Source: Toxonevra muliebris
Taxonomy: Eukaryota > Arthropoda > Insecta > Diptera > Pallopteridae
Length of the DNA: 64,000 nucleotides
Assembly: GCA_963691655.1 (NCBI GenBank)
Contig: OY829326.1
Location: forward strand, 19,270,878 to 19,334,877
Direction of reading: 5' to 3'
The notes beneath the pieces are model-generated. The model had not been told where the DNA came from. It was given only the letters and a program-made list of their open reading frames with translations, and did not search any database. A program made the position numbers and the translations under genes. This document shows, in pieces, positions 1 through 11,900 of the stretch (its first letter is position 1; every line of letters begins with the position of its first letter).

Positions 1-914
1 TTTATTTGCTTTCATTTAAAATGCTCATAATTTATAAAACCGATTTTAAAGCGCTTATTATATATATAATATTTTTTTTGATTACTTTATATTTTCGTAA
101 TCGAATTGCCTTAATATTAGGATTAGAAACACTTGTGAAAAAACGTAGACTTTTATTCAATTGCAATATTGTCAAAAAAAGCTACCTAAATAAATTCCAA
201 AAAATAGATTAAAAAAAGTTTTTTATTTTTTAACCACTTTATGATTTGTCATCATGGCCTAGTGCTTAGTGTGCTGGACTACACGGCTGACAATGGTAGC
301 CTTCGCATTGTAAAAATTTATTAAAAATGTTTTCTCTTCACATACACATCCATTCATTAGGAAACTCATTTCAAAAACAATTACAAATTTAAGTTTATCA
401 ATTATTGCAAAATTTACGAAGTAATATTTGCTAACAAAGGAAAGAATTTTTCTTATAAAAAAAATTCAATATTTATTACTAAATAGCAAAAGAAATGTTC
501 ATCTACTACTAAATTTTATTACATTTTTGATTTTATAAAATGCATCTCTGAGGGAATTCGGTCCATGATATTATAAATGAAACTACCTTCTAATATTTCT
601 ACCATGTGTGATTCATGCTATTAAAGAAATTTGTTATTATTGTAAAATTATTTGTGTTTTAAATATGTCGTGCTATTTTTCAAAATTTTTTTTTAAACAA
701 AAAAAGGTAAATTAATCATTTTAATCACGAGAAGGAAAATTCAATTTCGTAGAAGAAAGTAAGCATTTACTGAAGCTACAACGTCTACATACTGCGTTCT
801 ATAAATTGTCAGTTACAATATCAAGATTTAACAAATTTATTCGACTTTTGTATGACTAATTGAGTTGTTTAAACTACTAACTTCAAAACATCTTATTTCA
901 AAAATTTATCAATA
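1..914. other. AT-rich upstream region of the MPPED-like gene
   Basis: No convincing coding sequence. The reading frame near 6-212 is AT-driven low complexity. A tRNA-like SINE fragment lies at about 248-312. The stretch just before 915 should hold the promoter and 5' UTR of the phosphoesterase gene, but I see no clear TATA box at a useful distance. Confidence 0.5.
248..312 (+). repeat. Decayed tRNA-like (SINE head) fragment
   Basis: The string TGGCCTAGTG at about 255 resembles a tRNA A box, followed by an anticodon-arm-like stretch. The B box is badly degraded. It resembles the A-box region of the complete SINE copies near 37.7 and 46.2 kb (AGCCTAGTGG). It is not a functional tRNA gene, because no acceptor stem or intact B box is present. 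Weak call. Confidence 0.3.
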
Positions 915-1847
915 ATGCAAGCAAGATCTTCTCAGCCAGAATCAGTAGAGTCCGAAGATGTAGAAATCCGCATACATCCCTTAACAAAGACGCCAACAAA
1001 TGCTTGGAAGGAAATCTCAAAGTTGCAGCGTGTGAAAAAGATCACACTTGAATCACCAAAAGGAGAAGTAGCGCCCAATAAAGTGCGCGTAGTTGTAATG
1101 AGTGATACACATTCGGCGACAACGAATATTAAGTTCGATATTCCTCAGGGAGATATTTTTATACATGCCGGGGATTTTACTCAACTAGGACGCTTGAAGG
1201 AAGTTTTGGAATTCAACGATTGGCTAGGTACATTACCACACAAGCACAAAATCGTTATAGCAGGCAATCATGAGCTCAGCTTTGATAAGGATTATAAGCA
1301 AAGGTAGGAGTAATTTATCAATAACTGTTCAAATAGTTGTTTAATTGCTTATTTTGTCCATTGTAGTTTCATCCACACCGATTGTGTAGATGGTATAGTA
1401 ATGAGTGATCAGCTCACAAATTGCACTTACATCGAAGATAAACTAATTGAAATTTATGGTATTCGCATTTATGGCAGCCCATGGCAGCCAGAATTTGGTA
1501 ATTGGGCTTTTAATTTGCCCCGTGGGCAAGCTTGCTTAGATAAGTGGAACTGTATACCTAGAGATATTGATATTCTAATTACACATGGGCCGCCCCTGGG
1601 GCATGGTGATTTATGTCGTTCAGGAATACACGCTGGTTGTGTAGAGCTGTTGACGACAATACAAAATCGTGTGAAACCAAAATATCATTTATTTGGGCAT
1701 GTTCATGAAGGATATGGTTGCACAACGGATGGATGTATTATTTTTATAAATGCATCTACATGTAATATGAAATATGAACCAATTAATGCGCCAATTGTAT
1801 TCGATATTGCAATACCACCGGGAGTGAACAAAGATATGCATACATAA
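915..1847 (+). CDS. MPPED1/MPPED2-like metallophosphoesterase, two exons: join(915..1303,1367..1847)
   Basis: Predicted 289-residue metallophosphoesterase of the MPPED1/MPPED2 (UPF0046) family, which binds two metal ions and hydrolyses phosphoesters such as cyclic nucleotides in vertebrate members. The substrate in flies is not known to me. Exon 1 ends AAAG|GTAGGA at 1303 and exon 2 begins after TTGTAG at 1366. The 63-bp intron splits a Ser codon (residue 130) and the frame is open throughout. Metal-site motifs are intact: SDTH (Asp64, His66), GDF (Asp87), GNHE (Asn118, His119), ITHGPP (His203) and FGHVHEGYG (His241, His243). The family signature YGSPWQPEF follows GIRI at about residue 165. 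There is no signal peptide or membrane segment, so it is probably cytosolic. The start at 915 gives an N-terminal extension of about 55 residues before the catalytic domain, as in relatives. The segment after GNHE is shorter than in vertebrate MPPED. AATAAA at 2093 may be its poly(A) signal. It converges with Reg-2. Confidence 0.93.
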
Positions 1848-2504
1848 GTGTGCAAATTTTCGGTTTTAAGTTGGGGAGATCATTACTTTGATTTTTTTAA
1901 TTAATTGAGTTATTTTTATTTTATTTAGTTACTTGCAGTGTACGGCTGTACTCTTTTTCTAGTAAATCGATTATTTATTTCAAATTTTTTGTGATTTTAG
2001 ATTTAAAGTTTGATTTAATATTTGTTCATTTCTAGTCAGTAAGGGAATTTATTCCATAGATAAATCAATAATGCATTTCGCACTGTCATTGAAATAAATT
2101 TGTATGATATGAAATGCCAAAATCATTGAGACAAACCCACAGATATTCTTCTTCCGAAACTTATCCCAATTTCGTTAACACGACTGTTGGTGTCTGGTAT
2201 CGGTAAGAGGGAAACTAAATTTTGTAAATAAAACTGCAAATTTTTCGATCTAAGTTTGGAAATCATAAGAATCACTTGAATGGAAAGAGTTTATAATATA
2301 TATTTTTTTAATTCTTCATATTCGTCAGTTGCAAAAATCTTTGAAAAATAATAAACAGCTAATTCGCGATTTTTTTTTTTGTATTATTATCTTTATTTGT
2401 ATAATTAACTTTAAATTTTGAGTTTTGAATTTAAATATTTCCCTTAACAGATGTCGATATAGAATATATTCATCTTGCTTTCTCTTAATGTCACAATTTA
2501 GTTT
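1848..2504. other. Convergent 3' UTR region between the MPPED-like gene and Reg-2
   Basis: This AT-rich stretch lies between two stop codons that face each other. AATAAA on the + strand at 2093-2098 and TTTATT at 2392-2397 (AATAAA on the - strand) are reasonable poly(A) signals for the two genes. If both are used the mature transcripts do not overlap. Nothing else recognised. Confidence 0.55.
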
Positions 2505-3460
2505 TCACCAATTTATAAAACCATTCGATAACTTCTTATGAAAGTCATACAGACTTGGGAACACAAAGTGTTCATTGATCTTTTCACCGTATTTCTGTAT
2601 CAAAACATTAGCACTCTTTTCATGCACTAGTGCAGCATTCCAACCCACAGCTTTGGCAGCCAAATAATCTGTAGTTGGACCATCACCAATATGCAAACAT
2701 TCTGATGGTTTTAGATCCTTCAACTCTGAGGTACGCATAGCCAATTCAAACATTTCTGGACTTGGCTTTTCCACATTTGAATCATATGAATTTAAAGCGA
2801 ACTCAAAGAAATGGTTAATTTTTAGATTACGCAATAACGTATCCAAACGTGGGTCAAAGTTTGCAATTACACCCAGCGCAATTGGTGGTATATTTCTATC
2901 GCCTTCTGTGCCATTTGCTTTAGCTGCTAGTTTTTGTTGCATACGCAAGTAATTAAGTAAATCGACGCTGCCATTGCAATGCTGCCAACAGATGCTGGTT
3001 TTATATAATTCTATTAGATGATTAGCGAAATTTGCTAATTTCTCTTGTGGTATCTGCGCTCCACTATCAGCAAAAGTGCCTGAAATTTATAAGCATATTT
3101 TTATAATTTCAGTGCTGTGTGTAGTTAGTGATAATTATTAGCTACTCACTGCCAATCAGTTCGTGCCACCACTGTTGCCATTCCAAGCGTGTATTGCGGC
3201 CAAAGTTTGGATATGCACGATTCATGCGATACCTAAATGAGATACACACAAATTCCATAAATATATAGAAAACCACTTTAAATGGTACACTTTTCGTACC
3301 AATTTGCTCTGAAGTTCTTTGCCAAATCATCGTTATCACAGAGAACACCAAAAAGTGCTCCTATTTCACCATATTGCTTGCCAGGAGTAGTACGAAACTG
3401 CAGCAGCGTATTGGTCACATCGAATGTGATCAAACGCAAATGTCTCAAACTTGCTGCCAT
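2505..3460 (-). CDS. Reg-2: Reg-2 (HDHD3-like HAD-family protein), three exons: complement(join(2505..3079,3150..3232,3300..3460))
   Basis: Predicted 272-residue haloacid-dehalogenase (HAD) family protein, recognised as the orthologue of Drosophila Rhythmically expressed gene 2 (260 residues) and related to HDHD3. The exons sum to 819 nt, exactly in frame. Exon 1 ends AATTG|GTACGA, exon 2 GGCA|GTGAGT, and acceptors are TTTAG and TTTCAG. HAD motif I is FDVTNTL (Asp14). The usual second catalytic Asp is Thr16, as I recall for the fly protein, so true phosphatase activity is doubtful. Motif II is VIANFD (about 152-157), motif III Lys186 in EKPSPEMF, and motif IV GDGPTTDY (Asp214, Asp219). A loop of about 12 extra residues precedes motif II. 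The ATG at 3460 was chosen; an upstream in-frame GTG is not used. A later exon-1 donor (AAAA|GTGTAC, 10 nt further on) also keeps frame, adding three residues. Rhythmic expression is known for the fly gene but no clock element was identified here. Confidence 0.93.
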
Positions 3461-3463
3461 CAC

Positions 3464-4880
3464 TATTTTTAATTTCCGTATTTATTTTGATTGCTTAAAA
3501 ACAAATTTTATATATATGCTAACGAACCGGTTTCACAGTATCAATCTGAATCTTCACTTTTATTCTTACTTAGTCAAGAGATTTCACAGCACTGTGTGTT
3601 TTTTGTTTGCTGGAATTGATGTTGCTGCTGCTGCTGCTGTTGTTGCTGGTGTTGTTGTACGAGCAAAACATATGTAGAGTAGGGTAGAGTACGTGCATGA
3701 GCTCTTATCAACATTAATATTAACAATAATAAAAACTCAAATGTTAATTTAGTTAGTAGTTGGTGAAGTTATTATTTTGTTATTATTACCTATATTTTTA
3801 TTATATACAGCAAACATTTGTTGTTTTATTGTTTTTTAATAGGAACAATACTTGAGTGTATAGATTAACTCACTCTCATTCTCGCTCTCTCACTTCCTCT
3901 CATACTCGCTGCTGTTTTTCAAAATCATATTAGTAATACAGGGTTAAACTACCACGAGTTTAAAAAGTTTATATTATATAAATTAAAATTTTAAATTATG
4001 CCAACTTGGAATGTTTTTGAGTTTTAATTTTGCATAATAAAATCTAAAAATTAAAATAAGTAGAGAGAATTGGAAATATTTAATGAATAAATTTGGTATA
4101 TTTTTCTCTCTGTTTTTCTTTCGAATTTATAGTTATGTAATTTAAATAACATTTTTATTCAATAAATTTCAGAAAATTCTTTCTATAATTTCATTAAATC
4201 ACTCTGTATTTGCACTTTTTATTTGATTTTATAAACGCATATTATCAGTTTCATTTAATGTGTTGTCTAATATCAAATTGACAGAAATATAGCAGCAAAC
4301 TATTTATATACATATATATATATACTGTATTTAATATTAGGCGTTAGCGCGTAGAGATTAATTCTAACGAGAAGAGAGAAACGCTACCGTTTTCGCTTTA
4401 TCTAAAGAGACTCAATTGATAGCGATAACAAAAAAAAAAAAAAACTAAATAAAAAATATAATGTGGCTCTTTAAACAGAAAATGGAAAGTTTGTTTAATG
4501 TTAAAATTAATTAACTAAAAAAGGTCGCGCTAGTTCAATTCGTGTTTACTTAAAAAAATACTGTATTGAATGTTTGTTGTAAAAATATAGGGTGCTTCCA
4601 TTTATAATTAATCATAAAATTTTTTCCTAGATTATAATCTATTTAAGGCAATCAATTTGACTTATATATGTGCCTATCAATATGATTTATGTATGAGCTC
4701 AACATTATGTCTGAATTATTTGTTAAAGAAACTTAAAGATTATCGACTATACATACAAAATTGAATGGAACAAGTTTGTTTGTTTGCTCTTTATATGTTT
4801 CCAGAATCTTAATTCGATCTCAACCAAAGAAAGTTCACATATCCGTTAGCCTCCGGATGAGATGTCACAAGCTAAATATG
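3464..4880. other. AT-rich intergenic DNA upstream of Reg-2
   Basis: Holds the presumed Reg-2 promoter. On the - strand a TATATATAAAA-like string lies near 3516-3506, only about 50 bp before the start codon, so its role as a TATA box is uncertain. A short CTG tract (opa-type, about 3617-3655) sits in the possible upstream region. The rest is AT-rich with a TA run near 4311-4325 and poly-A tracts. No coding sequence seen. Confidence 0.4.
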
Positions 4881-4912
4881 AAGAGTTTCGGACAAGTGGG
4901 CATGATTTTATG

Positions 4913-4962
4913 AATACAGAGTACTGAAATTTTTACAGAATACAGAGTACTGAAATTTGGTA
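4913..4962. repeat. Short tandem duplication
   Basis: GAATACAGAGTACTGAAATT occurs twice in direct orientation, about 29 bp apart. It is a local duplication of unknown origin. Confidence 0.7.
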
Positions 4963-5204
4963 CAAGGGAATGGGTTGACAACGCTATGCCACAGATCAAT
5001 TGTAGGTGAGGTTGGAAAAGGAGGCATGATATCTCCCGTATAACCTGAATTTTTATTGTGGGATATCTCAGGAACTAAAATTTGGTTTGGATAAAAATAT
5101 GGGTAAGCTTGGATTATTCAGCGTGGTACCTATACTAAACGCCGGAACTGGGGAGCCATGGAAAAACAATGAAAATTTTGTGTGTGAAAGCCAGATGGAG
5201 TAGC

Positions 5205-5600
5205 AAGGAAAACAATGACTGAATTTAATTATGATTAAATAGCTATAATCACAACTAAATGATTTAGTCATTAGTTAATCATTAGTTTTAGTTATATTGA
5301 CAGCGTTATGGAAAATTTGAAGTTAAAACATATAACGTAGCTGTACATATCGTCAGGTGTATGCCAAAACCATGAATGTGCAAAAGTGATTTTTTCTTAA
5401 AACTCCATTTCTATATTTAACCTTTCGCTATAAATACTTAATTCGACAATTTCGTAAGAGGAATCATTCACAATTACAAAGTTAAAAATGGGTATCAAAA
5501 TTTTTCTCCATATTTAAGATTATTAGTCAACCAGACATGACTAAATGAATGACTAAAAAAATTAGTCATTAGTTTGTGATTGACTGTTGATGTTTTTATT
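5205..5600. repeat. Possible MITE rich in ATTAGTCATTAGT motifs
   Basis: ATTTAGTCATTAGT occurs near 5262 and a closely similar ATTAGTCATTAGT near 5560, with inverted ATGACTAAAT/GACTAAA strings in between. Repeated subterminal motifs at two ends about 300-350 bp apart suggest a small non-autonomous DNA element. Terminal inverted repeats and a target duplication could not be fixed, so the class is open. The surrounding 4963-6440 stretch holds nothing else I recognise. Confidence 0.3.
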
Positions 5601-6444
5601 CATTACTTTCCATTGAATTTTGCTTAACCATTAAGGACGAGCGGAAACCAAAGAAGATAGAAGGAGAACGTAACTTGAGAAAAAAATTGTTTTTTAACCT
5701 GTCTCAGGAACGGCTCAGCGACAAGGTGCCATATGACCCAATTATTAAAAACTGCTACTTTTAAAATACTGTTAATAACTGTGATTACTTCTATCATAAC
5801 CCACTTCGGAATACTAATTTTTCCACTTTTAGGTTGGAATGTCTAACATGATTCGTCATTTGAGAGGCAAATTTTTTTTTAAGAAATATGACAAAACTGG
5901 TTCTGTACGATTGACTTTACCTTTTTATTGGTGCTCTAAACACTCTACCCGTACAAGGAAGCGCCATTGAACTGGATGTATTAAATTTTCTGCAAAAAAA
6001 AAAAAACAAATTATAGGGAAATTAAGTACTTTTAGCAATGAATGTAGGGTGATTTAAAAGTCAGTCAATGCCGAATTTTTTCGATTAACTATTTAAAGAA
6101 ATGCAGTGCATTTAGGAATAAAAATAAAATAAAAATATACACCTCAAAAATATACTTGGTTTTTATTGATCATGCTACAACTCAATTCAATTTAAAATTT
6201 TTTGAATAATTAAAAAAGAAAACAGTTATTTAAAAGTGGTTTATTTTCGCCCACTGTTTATTCATCAGTTGCTACAGGTAATTAATGTGCAGCAATTTTG
6301 AGCCCCGTAATTAATTTTTAAAAATAAAAGTCATTTGGAAATGTTATTACCGTATTGAAGCTTGTGCACGGTTGCTTTAACGAGCAGGGTCATTCATTGA
6401 CGCCTCGTAAGTACTTTTTCACCACTTTTGGCACACACGAGAAT

Positions 6445-6900
6445 GCAGAAATTAAAGCTAAGAAATTTAATAGTTTATAGATGATAGAGGAACTGTCCCA
6501 AAATTCTAAATCTGCCACAGTGAAGGCTAAAATAAAAATTGTTTCTGCCTAAATGTAGGCATTGAAGACTGTGTTGAAATCTAAACCTTCTTCACAGTGA
6601 AGGCTAAAATAACAAGATGCACAAAAACGTCACGGTCAAAGAAAAATTGCCAATTTTTTTTGGAATTGTTTTTTTTTTTACAAAATTTTCTTCTTTTTTT
6701 TTATCGAATTCGCTCAGTTCTATGGCGAACAAATTTAAAAATTTTGCAATCGGTCATCCAATTATGAAGGCCCCATGTGATAGCAAATGTTTAACAAAAA
6801 GATTTGCAATCATTTTGAATATTTTCTTCTTTTTCAGAGCAAATTCTCGCAGCTCCCTACAGCCGTTTTGCCATTTTTCCTTGCTGAGACTGATAAAGTG
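6445..6900 (+). repeat. Diverged direct repeat, copy A
   Basis: Shares ordered blocks with copy B at 8463-8830 in the same orientation: GCAGAAATTAAA..TAAGAAATTTAA (6445), CCTAAATGTAGGCA (6548), CAGTGAAGGCTAAAATAA (about 6595), a following AAACGTCA..GTCA block, and CGAATTC..CAG. Within copy A the block CACAGTGAAGGCTAAAATAA is itself duplicated at 6516. The family is not recognised. The two copies flank about 1.56 kb that includes a piggyBac remnant. Confidence 0.6.
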
Positions 6901-7220
6901 AGAAGTAGAAGTGGACTATTTAAAGTTTCTATCAAGGGGTACTTAATAAAGTAATGCGTTGTTTTTACTATGTCATATTCCCTGTCAAAGAGAGAGAAAG
7001 AGATATTTTCTTATATGAAATTTTGCCAACATGCTGGCATTTTTGATTGAATTTGACATAGTGAAAATCAAGCGTAAGGGCATACGTTGACGCTAATTAA
7101 GTAAGTAATTACTTTTTTAAAATTATTGGAAGAGACGAGTAAAATGCAATAAATTGCAAAAAACAATAGGTACAAAGCTCAAAATAAGAAAAAATTAAAA
7201 GAAAAACATTGTTTTCTTGT

Positions 7221-8155
7221 TTAACCCTCTAACTCTTCAGTCTGCCTCTAGACGGGCTTTATATAACGTGCTATAACATACACAGGTATATTTTGTTTGA
7301 GACTAAAGGTAACGGTTTGTAGTTGAAATGTGTATGTATACGCTGATATGCTTGGCGTCGCTGTGTCATGTATATTTTAAAAGTTATATCAGTTAAAATT
7401 GAAAATTTACGAAAATGAGTCATTTCGTCATTATTTTGTTAAAAAATAATTTGAAAAATTAAAATTAACTCAAATTCTGATCCTATCGCGCTAAAAAAAA
7501 AATATCAGTGAGTAATAAAAACTATTTTCTTTCGAATATTATTGTGAATGATTTTCTGAAAAACATTTAGAAGTTTGGCGAGACCGTCTACAGGTGGACC
7601 GGGCCAGGGAGGCGTTATTTTTTTGCGATACATTTTAGCGATTTATTAGCATTTTATAATGGATGTATTAGTATGTTTTTTGAATATTGGGTTGTTTTTT
7701 GTTTGTTATTAGCCATGTCGCTTAAACGTGCCTGAATCGTTGTTTTTTATTGATTTTTCTTCATCAGAGAAACGGTTAGTGGTTCAACTAGTGGTCACAA
7801 AACCACTACCTGAGCCAAAGAAATCTTACATTTCAAGCGATAGCATTCGATATGATAATATCGGCCATTGGTGTGCATTTACCGACAAAACTGGGGATTC
7901 CAGTCAAAAACACATTCGAACTGCACTAAATGCAGCCTTAAACTTTGCAATTCGACGGAAAGTCTTGCTTTCTTCCTTTATTTTGCTTTCACAACATTTC
8001 CCTTTTTTTTTAGTGCAGATGACCAGGTCCGTGGGATGCATTTTTTCGACTGCACAGGCTAAAAACTACACTTAACCGAAATTCCGAAACGACATTTTTC
8101 TTAACTTAATTTGAGTTTGTGAGAAAAACCAAAAATTGGGGAATTAGAGGGTTAA
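7221..8155 (+). mobile_element. piggyBac-like element remnant (TTAA target sites, 7225-8151)
   Basis: The unit is bounded by TTAA at 7221-7224 and 8152-8155, the hallmark target duplication of piggyBac. Its ends are inverted: CCCTCTAACTC at the left and CCCTCTAATTC read inward from the right. Inside, on the + strand, is the C-terminal part of a piggyBac transposase: a hydrophobic region near 7620-7690, then IRYDNIGHWCAFTDKTG (about 7838-7888). A frame change leads into a cysteine-rich tail, KTHSNCTKCSLKLC, at about 7905-7950. That matches the C-terminal Cys-rich finger of the family. Most of the transposase, including the catalytic region, is missing and the rest is frame-shifted, so this 927-bp copy is dead. 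Confidence 0.85.
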
Positions 8156-8462
8156 AATTATTTTAAAACCAATTATTTATACACAGTTATTGCATTTTGT
8201 TCGTGTCTATCAAAAGTGGTGGAAATTTGTCTTTGATAAGTTTGCGCAAGGATATGGTAATATTAAGAAAAATCGCATTAATTTGTCTTTTTTATATGCT
8301 AAAAGATATTTTTTTTAAAATATATATTCAAATTTTTTATGAGTTTTATACTACCGCAACCCGGAAAGAGTTAAAACAGAAATTTGGAATTTTAAATACA
8401 ACAGCGCTGTTTGCATTGAACAATTTATCTTGATGTTTTTTTTGTGTCCCATTTGTGAAAGA

Positions 8463-8830
8463 GCAGAAATTAAAATTAAGAAATTTAAAAGGTTATATGA
8501 AAATAATGAACGAAAGAAACTATTAAAAATGTTTATTTATATGGGTCCCCATCTAGCGGCAAGTAGCAGTTATGCACATTTGTAATTTTTTCTTCCTAAA
8601 TGTAGGCAATGAAAATTATGTCGAAGTTTAAATCTTTTTCCAACAGTGAAGGCTAAAATAAGAAGGACGCACGAAACGTCAAGGTCATTTGAAAAGTCAA
8701 CGAAAAGTTTTGCAAATTTTTTGGATTATTTTTTTAATTTGTTTTATTTTTGACCGAATTCCCACAGCTCTAGGGACAAACAAGTTTAAAAAGTTTACCA
8801 TTTTGCTTTGCTGAAACTGGCAGTCAATCT
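8463..8830 (+). repeat. Diverged direct repeat, copy B
   Basis: Second copy of the repeat at 6445-6900, same orientation. Block order is conserved: GCAGAAATTAAAATTAAGAA (8463), CCTAAATGTAGGCA (8595), ACAGTGAAGGCTAAAATAA (8643), a CACGAAACGTCAAGGTCA block, then CCGAATTC..CAG. The shared order over roughly 370 bp rules out chance. The copies could be ends of one old element or two insertions of one family. Confidence 0.6.
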
Positions 8831-8853
8831 AGAGATAGTTTTAATGGTTAAGG

Positions 8854-8920
8854 GGCTGTCGAGCGACACATTCGGGCCAGAACGGCCCCAATGTGATACC
8901 GCATGGTTGGACCAAGAGTT
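8854..8920 (+). repeat. SINE body module, copy 3 (diverged)
   Basis: GGCTGTCGAGCGACACATTC..GGCC..AACGGCCC..ATGTGATACC..CAT..TTGGACC matches the body of the SINE copies at 37446 and 45974. Downstream (to about 8990) the tRNA-derived head present in those copies is not recognisable. Confidence 0.7.
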
Positions 8921-8999
8921 TAATGTCGTTTCGTTAACAATTACCTGACGAGACTCTCAAATAGCGCAGGACTGCCGCACAAGGATTTGAATTATTGGT

Positions 9000-11900
9000 T
9001 ATTAAGCCGGTCCCAACTAAATTTAATCAAATTGCTAATTAAACATTTTCACCCTTAACACTGATCCTATATAATTTTTTAAGGTACTTTTCTTCTGCTA
9101 CAATTTTGTATGTGGATCTAAATAAAAACTATCCATTTTTTCAAATATATAAACGTATTTCTTTTCCAAATTAGTAAGTATAGGAAATTCAAATGAAATT
9201 TTTCGACTACAGAAATTGTTCAGAAATATATTTCCAATATTATTATATTTTTAAATTATTTATCACTATTTTGTTTTGTTATAAAGAAACAAATTTAATA
9301 GATGTATAAAATGTAGGAAAAAAAGATTTCAGTAAAATTTCTCTATTTTTTTTTTCTTCTAAAAATTTCCAAAAATAAATTGAGATGTGTCTACTACAGG
9401 TAGAAACAAACAGAAGCAACCAAAGAAAAAAAAAAAAAAGAAAAAAATTTGTTTTCAGACAAATTTATTTATATATATTTCTCAATAAAAATAAATGTCT
9501 GCACATAAAAGAGACGTCTTCGTTGTTGTTGTTGTCATCATTGTCGTCTTCATCGCTTTAGTCAGAAGTAGTAGTAGTTGTAGTACATAGTTGTATATCC
9601 GCCCATCCATCTATCCATCCATCCATTCGCCCGTCTGACTGTCCGTTTGCACGTCCATCATCCATCCGTCGGTGATGGTGGTGGTGTGGCAGACGGCAGC
9701 AATGGCGCAGGGCGTGGGAGATAGATGTGAATGTGTCGCTGAAAATAGCTAAATGCGTAATATCTACATTGTGCATATATAACTTAGTATACATATACAT
9801 GTATATGCTATGATTGTATTATTTTTTTCATCACTTTTCTAAATGTGCAAACTAAAAAATATCCAAAAATATTTCAAATACTTTCACTATGACTAATTAA
9901 ATTATAAATAAATATGAAAGTTGTTAATTGAATGTATGCATTATGAGGTTAACCCTTATGATTTTTTTATACTAATAGAAATTTTCAATTATAAGTAAAA
10001 TATGCTACAGTAGCACAGCTGAAAGAAGTGAACTCGTGCTGACTTTAACTGGATTGAATCTGGAGAATGTAGTGATTCCTCATAGATAAGAAAAATGACA
10101 TTCACACAATGGTGATATCGAGTCATTTGAATCCGTATGGATTCTTTTAAACTGGTTCATTTTACCCTAGTCTCTCTCATATTAAACCATCATTTGGAAG
10201 CATATCCAAATGAATGATCAGTATTGATGAGTGACTGATCGCATTTGCAATAGCATAGAAAGAGTCCTACATTCAAAGTAGAAATTGAATTTGAATTGCT
10301 TGCCACATCTGACTTACCCTCTACCATCATGTACCCTCTTACTAATTTTCATAATTTACCAATTGTTCAACATATTTCACTCTAATGTATTATACTCGTG
10401 TACACGCAAAATGAAAAGCAATTAATTAAGTTTCATTTAAATGTGAATTATAATTGAAATTTAACACTAATTTAATTCAATAATGTATACAAAAAACAAA
10501 AAAACAAAAAAAGAAACAAACACAGAAAATAAGGGAAGGGTTCAGTGAATCATAAAAAATTTATATTTTTAATAATAATCAAAAAAAAAAAAAAAGAAAG
10601 AAAATATCCGCTTTCAATAAAATTTACTCTAATTTCATGAAATTTATTCAACAGCAGCAACACAGCAACAACAGCAATAGCACAAAAATGCAATAGGTAG
10701 GTATAAAAACAACGCAGCATAAAACAGCAAAAATATAATAATTTTTCGGTATATTTTGTGGGTTGTTCAATCTCAATTTATATACGGCTACATATGTGTG
10801 TACATACAAGTATATATGTACATACATACATATATATGTATATGAATACGTGTCAGTTTTATTAATGATCGTGGGAAGGGAATGTTGTTGAATGCTTTTG
10901 CTTCTGCTGCTGCTTTTGCTGTTGTTACTGCTAAATTGCCATTGCTGTTGGTTGCTATTCATTTCAGTTGATGATGATAATGTACATAAAAGAGCGACAC
11001 AATCATATATACAACAGTGCAAAGCCAGCAATACAACAACACCAACAATCACACAACAAATGTTGCACGGTCGTTATGCGAAAATAAAAAGTTTTCCGAA
11101 AACCTCAAAACGAAGCCGAAAGCAAAACAAAGAAATTAAAAGAGCGAATGAAAAAAAAAAAAAACGAAAAATATATAATAAAACTTTTGGCTAAATTGTT
11201 AATACACGAAAAAATAGCATTCGAAAGTTGCGAAAAACCAGTCAAAGTCATTCGCTCACATACCAATAAATTGCTCCAGAGTCGTCGTCACACAATTCGA
11301 TACATGTAACGCAAATGCTCTTAGTTAAGTTGAAGCTATATTTTCAAGCAATTTCTCACACATAGTTAACCCGTGCTTACCGACAACATTTTTTGTCCTC
11401 ATCTTCCAAGGAAAGATACTCACTCAATGGATTAGTGTGCAATTTGCGGTTCCAAATTTTTTGTAAATCGCTAGGAATTCATTAGAAATTAAACCAATTT
11501 TTATCTATTAAATAACCATCGTTTGGAACCGTCACTAAACTGTAGGCTTAACCACCAATTGTCTGGCTAGGGTATTTCTTATAAATTTTTCTTTCTTTCT
11601 TTTAAAATTTAGGGCTTTGGTACAAAAGATTTAAAAGGTCGCAGTGCTTGTCCCCTTTTCCGATTTCAATCTATTAAATAATTTATAATTGGGGAAAATT
11701 GTTCAAATGTTAGATCTTTATAATTTCTCAAGCCATTAAAACCGACTGCAATTGAATTGAATTTCTTTGCATCTTTAAACTGAAGAGGAAACTTGAGCAT
11801 GAGTGTATCTGGGCTAAGAACTAGACACTTGGATTCTAAGAGAAAAGCATCCAGAGATATTTTCCATAAGATGCGTAGGTATTAAAATCACTACGTTTCG

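Noticed and set aside
5068..5271. 67-codon - strand frame
   Set aside because: Ordinary length for this base composition, with no domain or conserved neighbours.
10648..11194. Overlapping 134- and 100-codon frames
   Set aside because: They lie on opposite strands over the same CTG/CAA-rich DNA and give poly-Leu or poly-Gln/Ser. No evidence of a protein.
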